Assembly (NCBI GenBank): GCA_016879935.1
Contig: JAACJQ010000125.1
Span: 1 to 45,072, forward strand
Direction: 5' to 3'
DNA from: Archangiaceae bacterium
GTDB taxonomy: Bacteria > Myxococcota > Myxococcia > Myxococcales > Myxococcaceae
Length of the DNA: 45,072 bases
Below, piece by piece: positions 43,332 to 45,072 of this stretch (position 1 is the first letter of the stretch; every line of letters starts with the position of its first letter). The notes under the pieces are model-generated. The model ran no database searches. It was not told the DNA's origin and saw only the letters and a list, made by a program, of their open reading frames with translations. The position numbers and the translations under genes are program-made.

Positions 43332-45056
43332 ATGAACTCTCGTTTTCTGTCGGCGTTGGCAGTGCTCGTCGTGGTCAGTGGCTGCGACTGTGGAGGCTCG
43401 GTCAAACGCACGTTCGCGAAGATCGAAGTGCTCGACGACATGGGGGCCGATCGGTCGACCATCGACTTCGGCCAGGTGCAGCTGAACACCACCTCGACCG
43501 CGCGCATTCGCATTCGCAGCTCGGGCACCGCGCCGCTCAACATCACCGCGGCCGCCTTCACGAACATGAAGTTCGGCAACGGCGAGATGCTGCCCATCAC
43601 GCTCTCGCCGAACGCCGAGCAGATGTACGCGTTCACGTTCAAGCCGACCGAGCCCGACCTGCGCGAGATGGGCACGGTCACGCTCACCACCGACGATCCC
43701 CAGCGGCCGATGGTGCAGATCACGCTCTTCGGTACGGGCATCGCGGCCGTCGCCACCGTCATGCCGCGCACCCTCGACTTCGGAGAGGTCTACGTCGCCG
43801 AGGACAAGTCGCTCGACGTCACCATCACCAACGCCGGCTCGAACACGCTCGACGTCACCAACGCCGCGTTGAACCCCGCCTCACCTGCCGGGCTGTCGGG
43901 CGATCTCACGCCGCTCAAGACCTCGCTCAACGCGGGCGGCACCGCGAAGGCGACGCTGAAGTTCGCACCGACCATGACGGGCGATCTCTCGGCCACCATC
44001 GACATCACGCTGGGTGGTGGGCTCGACCCGCTGCGCGTGAACGTTCGCGGCAAGGCGATCGAGGCGGTGCCGAAGGTGTGCTTCAAGTTCGACGACTCTC
44101 CGATGGAGTCGTGCGCCGACCGTGCGACCACGATGCTGCAGTTCCCGTTCGGTTCGCTCTGCGACAACCGGCTCTTCCCGCCCGATGGTGGCCAGCGCTG
44201 CAACTCGGCCGATGGTGGCTCCGCGGCGTCGTCGCGCTCCGGCCGGCTCTACGTGCGCAACGAGGGCAACACGCCGGTGCAGTACGCGTTCAACCTGAAC
44301 CTGCTGGCCGGTGGGCGTTGTGACGCCGGCACGGGCATCGACTTCGAGTTCTCGAACGCGCCGTCGCCCGACGCCGGCCGCTTCATGGTGTCGACCGCCA
44401 AACTGCCGAACCAGGTGAGCGACCCGAAGCCGTGGGAGACCGCGCCCGTCAACGTCACCTACCGCCCGACCTCGCGCTGCCGAGACGACGCGGCCGATCA
44501 GGTGCAGATCTTCTGGACGCGTCAGGGAGAGCCCATCGGCAACGCCACCCGCCAGCCCCAGGCCATCGTCATGGTGCTCAACGGCCAGTCGCTGCTGCCG
44601 CGCGGCGTGACGTCCGACCTCAACATCAGCCTCTCGGGCCAGGTGACGTCGGTGACACAGAACTACAACGGGCTCTCGAACATCGGCGATGCGCCGCTCA
44701 CGATTCGCACCGCGCAGATCTGGCAGGCCTCGTTCCTTGCCGACGGTGGCACCGGCACCGAGCCGTTCGAAGAGTGTCTGCCCGGCGCTGGTGGCGCGTG
44801 CCGCTTCTTCTGGTGGTCGACGCCCCCGACGCTGCCGACGACGCTGGCTGGGGCAACCACGCCTTCGATGCCAGTCAACCGCGTGCTCGGGCAGATCGGC
44901 TTCGGCCAGCAAGACGGTGGCACCGTCGCGCCCCAGGTCGGCACCCCGTACCGCGTCTTCGCCGTCTTCGAGACCGATGATCCGTACGGCTCGCCGTGCC
45001 CGTACCCGACGACCGGCAGCTGCGTGATCTCGAACCTGCGCGCCATCGCCCAGTAA
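43332..45056 (+). CDS. Lipoprotein with ASPM/SPD-2/Hydin-type (choice-of-anchor D) beta domains
   Basis: A 574-residue exported protein with signal MNSRFLSALAVLVVVSGC (Cys18 lipobox) and a GGAG ribosome-binding site. Two successive MSP-like immunoglobulin-type domains (about 35-135 and 136-240) show the repeated pattern IDFGQVQLNTTSTARIRI with PLNITAAAF, and LDFGEVYVAEDKSLDVTIT with LDVTNAAL, followed by more diverged beta modules containing Cys. It begins 2 bp after gpsA and may be coexpressed. Such lipoproteins are abundant in myxobacterial envelopes; a specific role is unknown. The last 16 bases of the window after its stop hold nothing recognisable. Confidence 0.82.
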   Translation: MNSRFLSALAVLVVVSGCDCGGSVKRTFAKIEVLDDMGADRSTIDFGQVQLNTTSTARIRIRSSGTAPLNITAAAFTNMKFGNGEMLPITLSPNAEQMYAFTFKPTEPDLREMGTVTLTTDDPQRPMVQITLFGTGIAAVATVMPRTLDFGEVYVAEDKSLDVTITNAGSNTLDVTNAALNPASPAGLSGDLTPLKTSLNAGGTAKATLKFAPTMTGDLSATIDITLGGGLDPLRVNVRGKAIEAVPKVCFKFDDSPMESCADRATTMLQFPFGSLCDNRLFPPDGGQRCNSADGGSAASSRSGRLYVRNEGNTPVQYAFNLNLLAGGRCDAGTGIDFEFSNAPSPDAGRFMVSTAKLPNQVSDPKPWETAPVNVTYRPTSRCRDDAADQVQIFWTRQGEPIGNATRQPQAIVMVLNGQSLLPRGVTSDLNISLSGQVTSVTQNYNGLSNIGDAPLTIRTAQIWQASFLADGGTGTEPFEECLPGAGGACRFFWWSTPPTLPTTLAGATTPSMPVNRVLGQIGFGQQDGGTVAPQVGTPYRVFAVFETDDPYGSPCPYPTTGSCVISNLRAIAQ

Positions 45057-45072
45057 GGGCGGTGTCGTCGTC

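Overview
The window is about 45 kb of GC-rich, gene-dense chromosome that looks myxobacterial (Myxococcota, probably Cystobacterineae/Archangiaceae-like). The evidence is the very high third-position GC, repeated Zn-ribbon/GYF/TonB-like and Zn-ribbon/TPR envelope proteins, a TIGR02996 (Myxococcus/Planctomycete) domain protein, Asp-Ala-Gly low-complexity tracts, many lipoproteins of unknown role and a propeller/di-haem cytochrome fusion. No database was consulted, so this is an inference from family content.

Left part (1-9 kb): the end of an acyl-CoA dehydrogenase is followed by etfB-etfA, its electron acceptor, closed by a strong hairpin. Next come ftsE-ftsX and an EnvC-like degenerate LytM activator, a cell-division amidase-control module. 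A minus-strand cluster follows: a GltJ/AgmX-like envelope protein, two bacterial-microcompartment pentamer (BMC-P, EutN/CcmL) genes and a class II aldolase, with no hexameric shell gene nearby. A FYDLN-type Zn protein and a small basic ORF lead to the RNase P RNA gene.

Middle (9.7-19.3 kb): a propeller-like protein whose last codons lie antisense inside rnpB; an FtsK translocase with a roughly 180-residue low-complexity insertion inside its motor domain; a Zn-ribbon/TPR membrane protein; a WD40-like protein; a lipoprotein with a decayed metzincin motif; and two small hypothetical genes, one with an antitoxin-like tail.

Defence island (19.3-27.7 kb): a 21-bp tandem repeat tract, then a DUF4365 (PD-(D/E)XK-like) gene coupled to a 381-residue protein of unknown function. 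A complete Type I restriction-modification operon follows (hsdM, hsdS, a 42-codon ORF, hsdR), joined throughout by 4-base overlaps. It abuts the essential gatCAB operon with an 11-bp gap.

The gat operon (27.8-34.7 kb) runs on, by 4-base overlaps, into a TIGR02996 protein and a 737-residue protein that I read as a miniature fusion of the C-terminal half of RNA polymerase beta with the N-terminal half of beta-prime. It keeps the sigma-binding clamp helices but has lost most catalytic residues. This is the most unusual object in the window. Next to it lies a small PD-(D/E)XK-like protein.

Right part (35-45 kb): a DUF4920 protein, a small hypothetical, an FHA-domain protein converging on a two-component kinase/regulator pair, a propeller/di-haem cytochrome c lipoprotein with its own terminator, an outer-membrane barrel-like protein, gpsA, and a lipoprotein with ASPM/SPD-2/Hydin-type beta domains. 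I saw no tRNA, 5S/16S/23S rRNA, CRISPR array, transposase or integrase.
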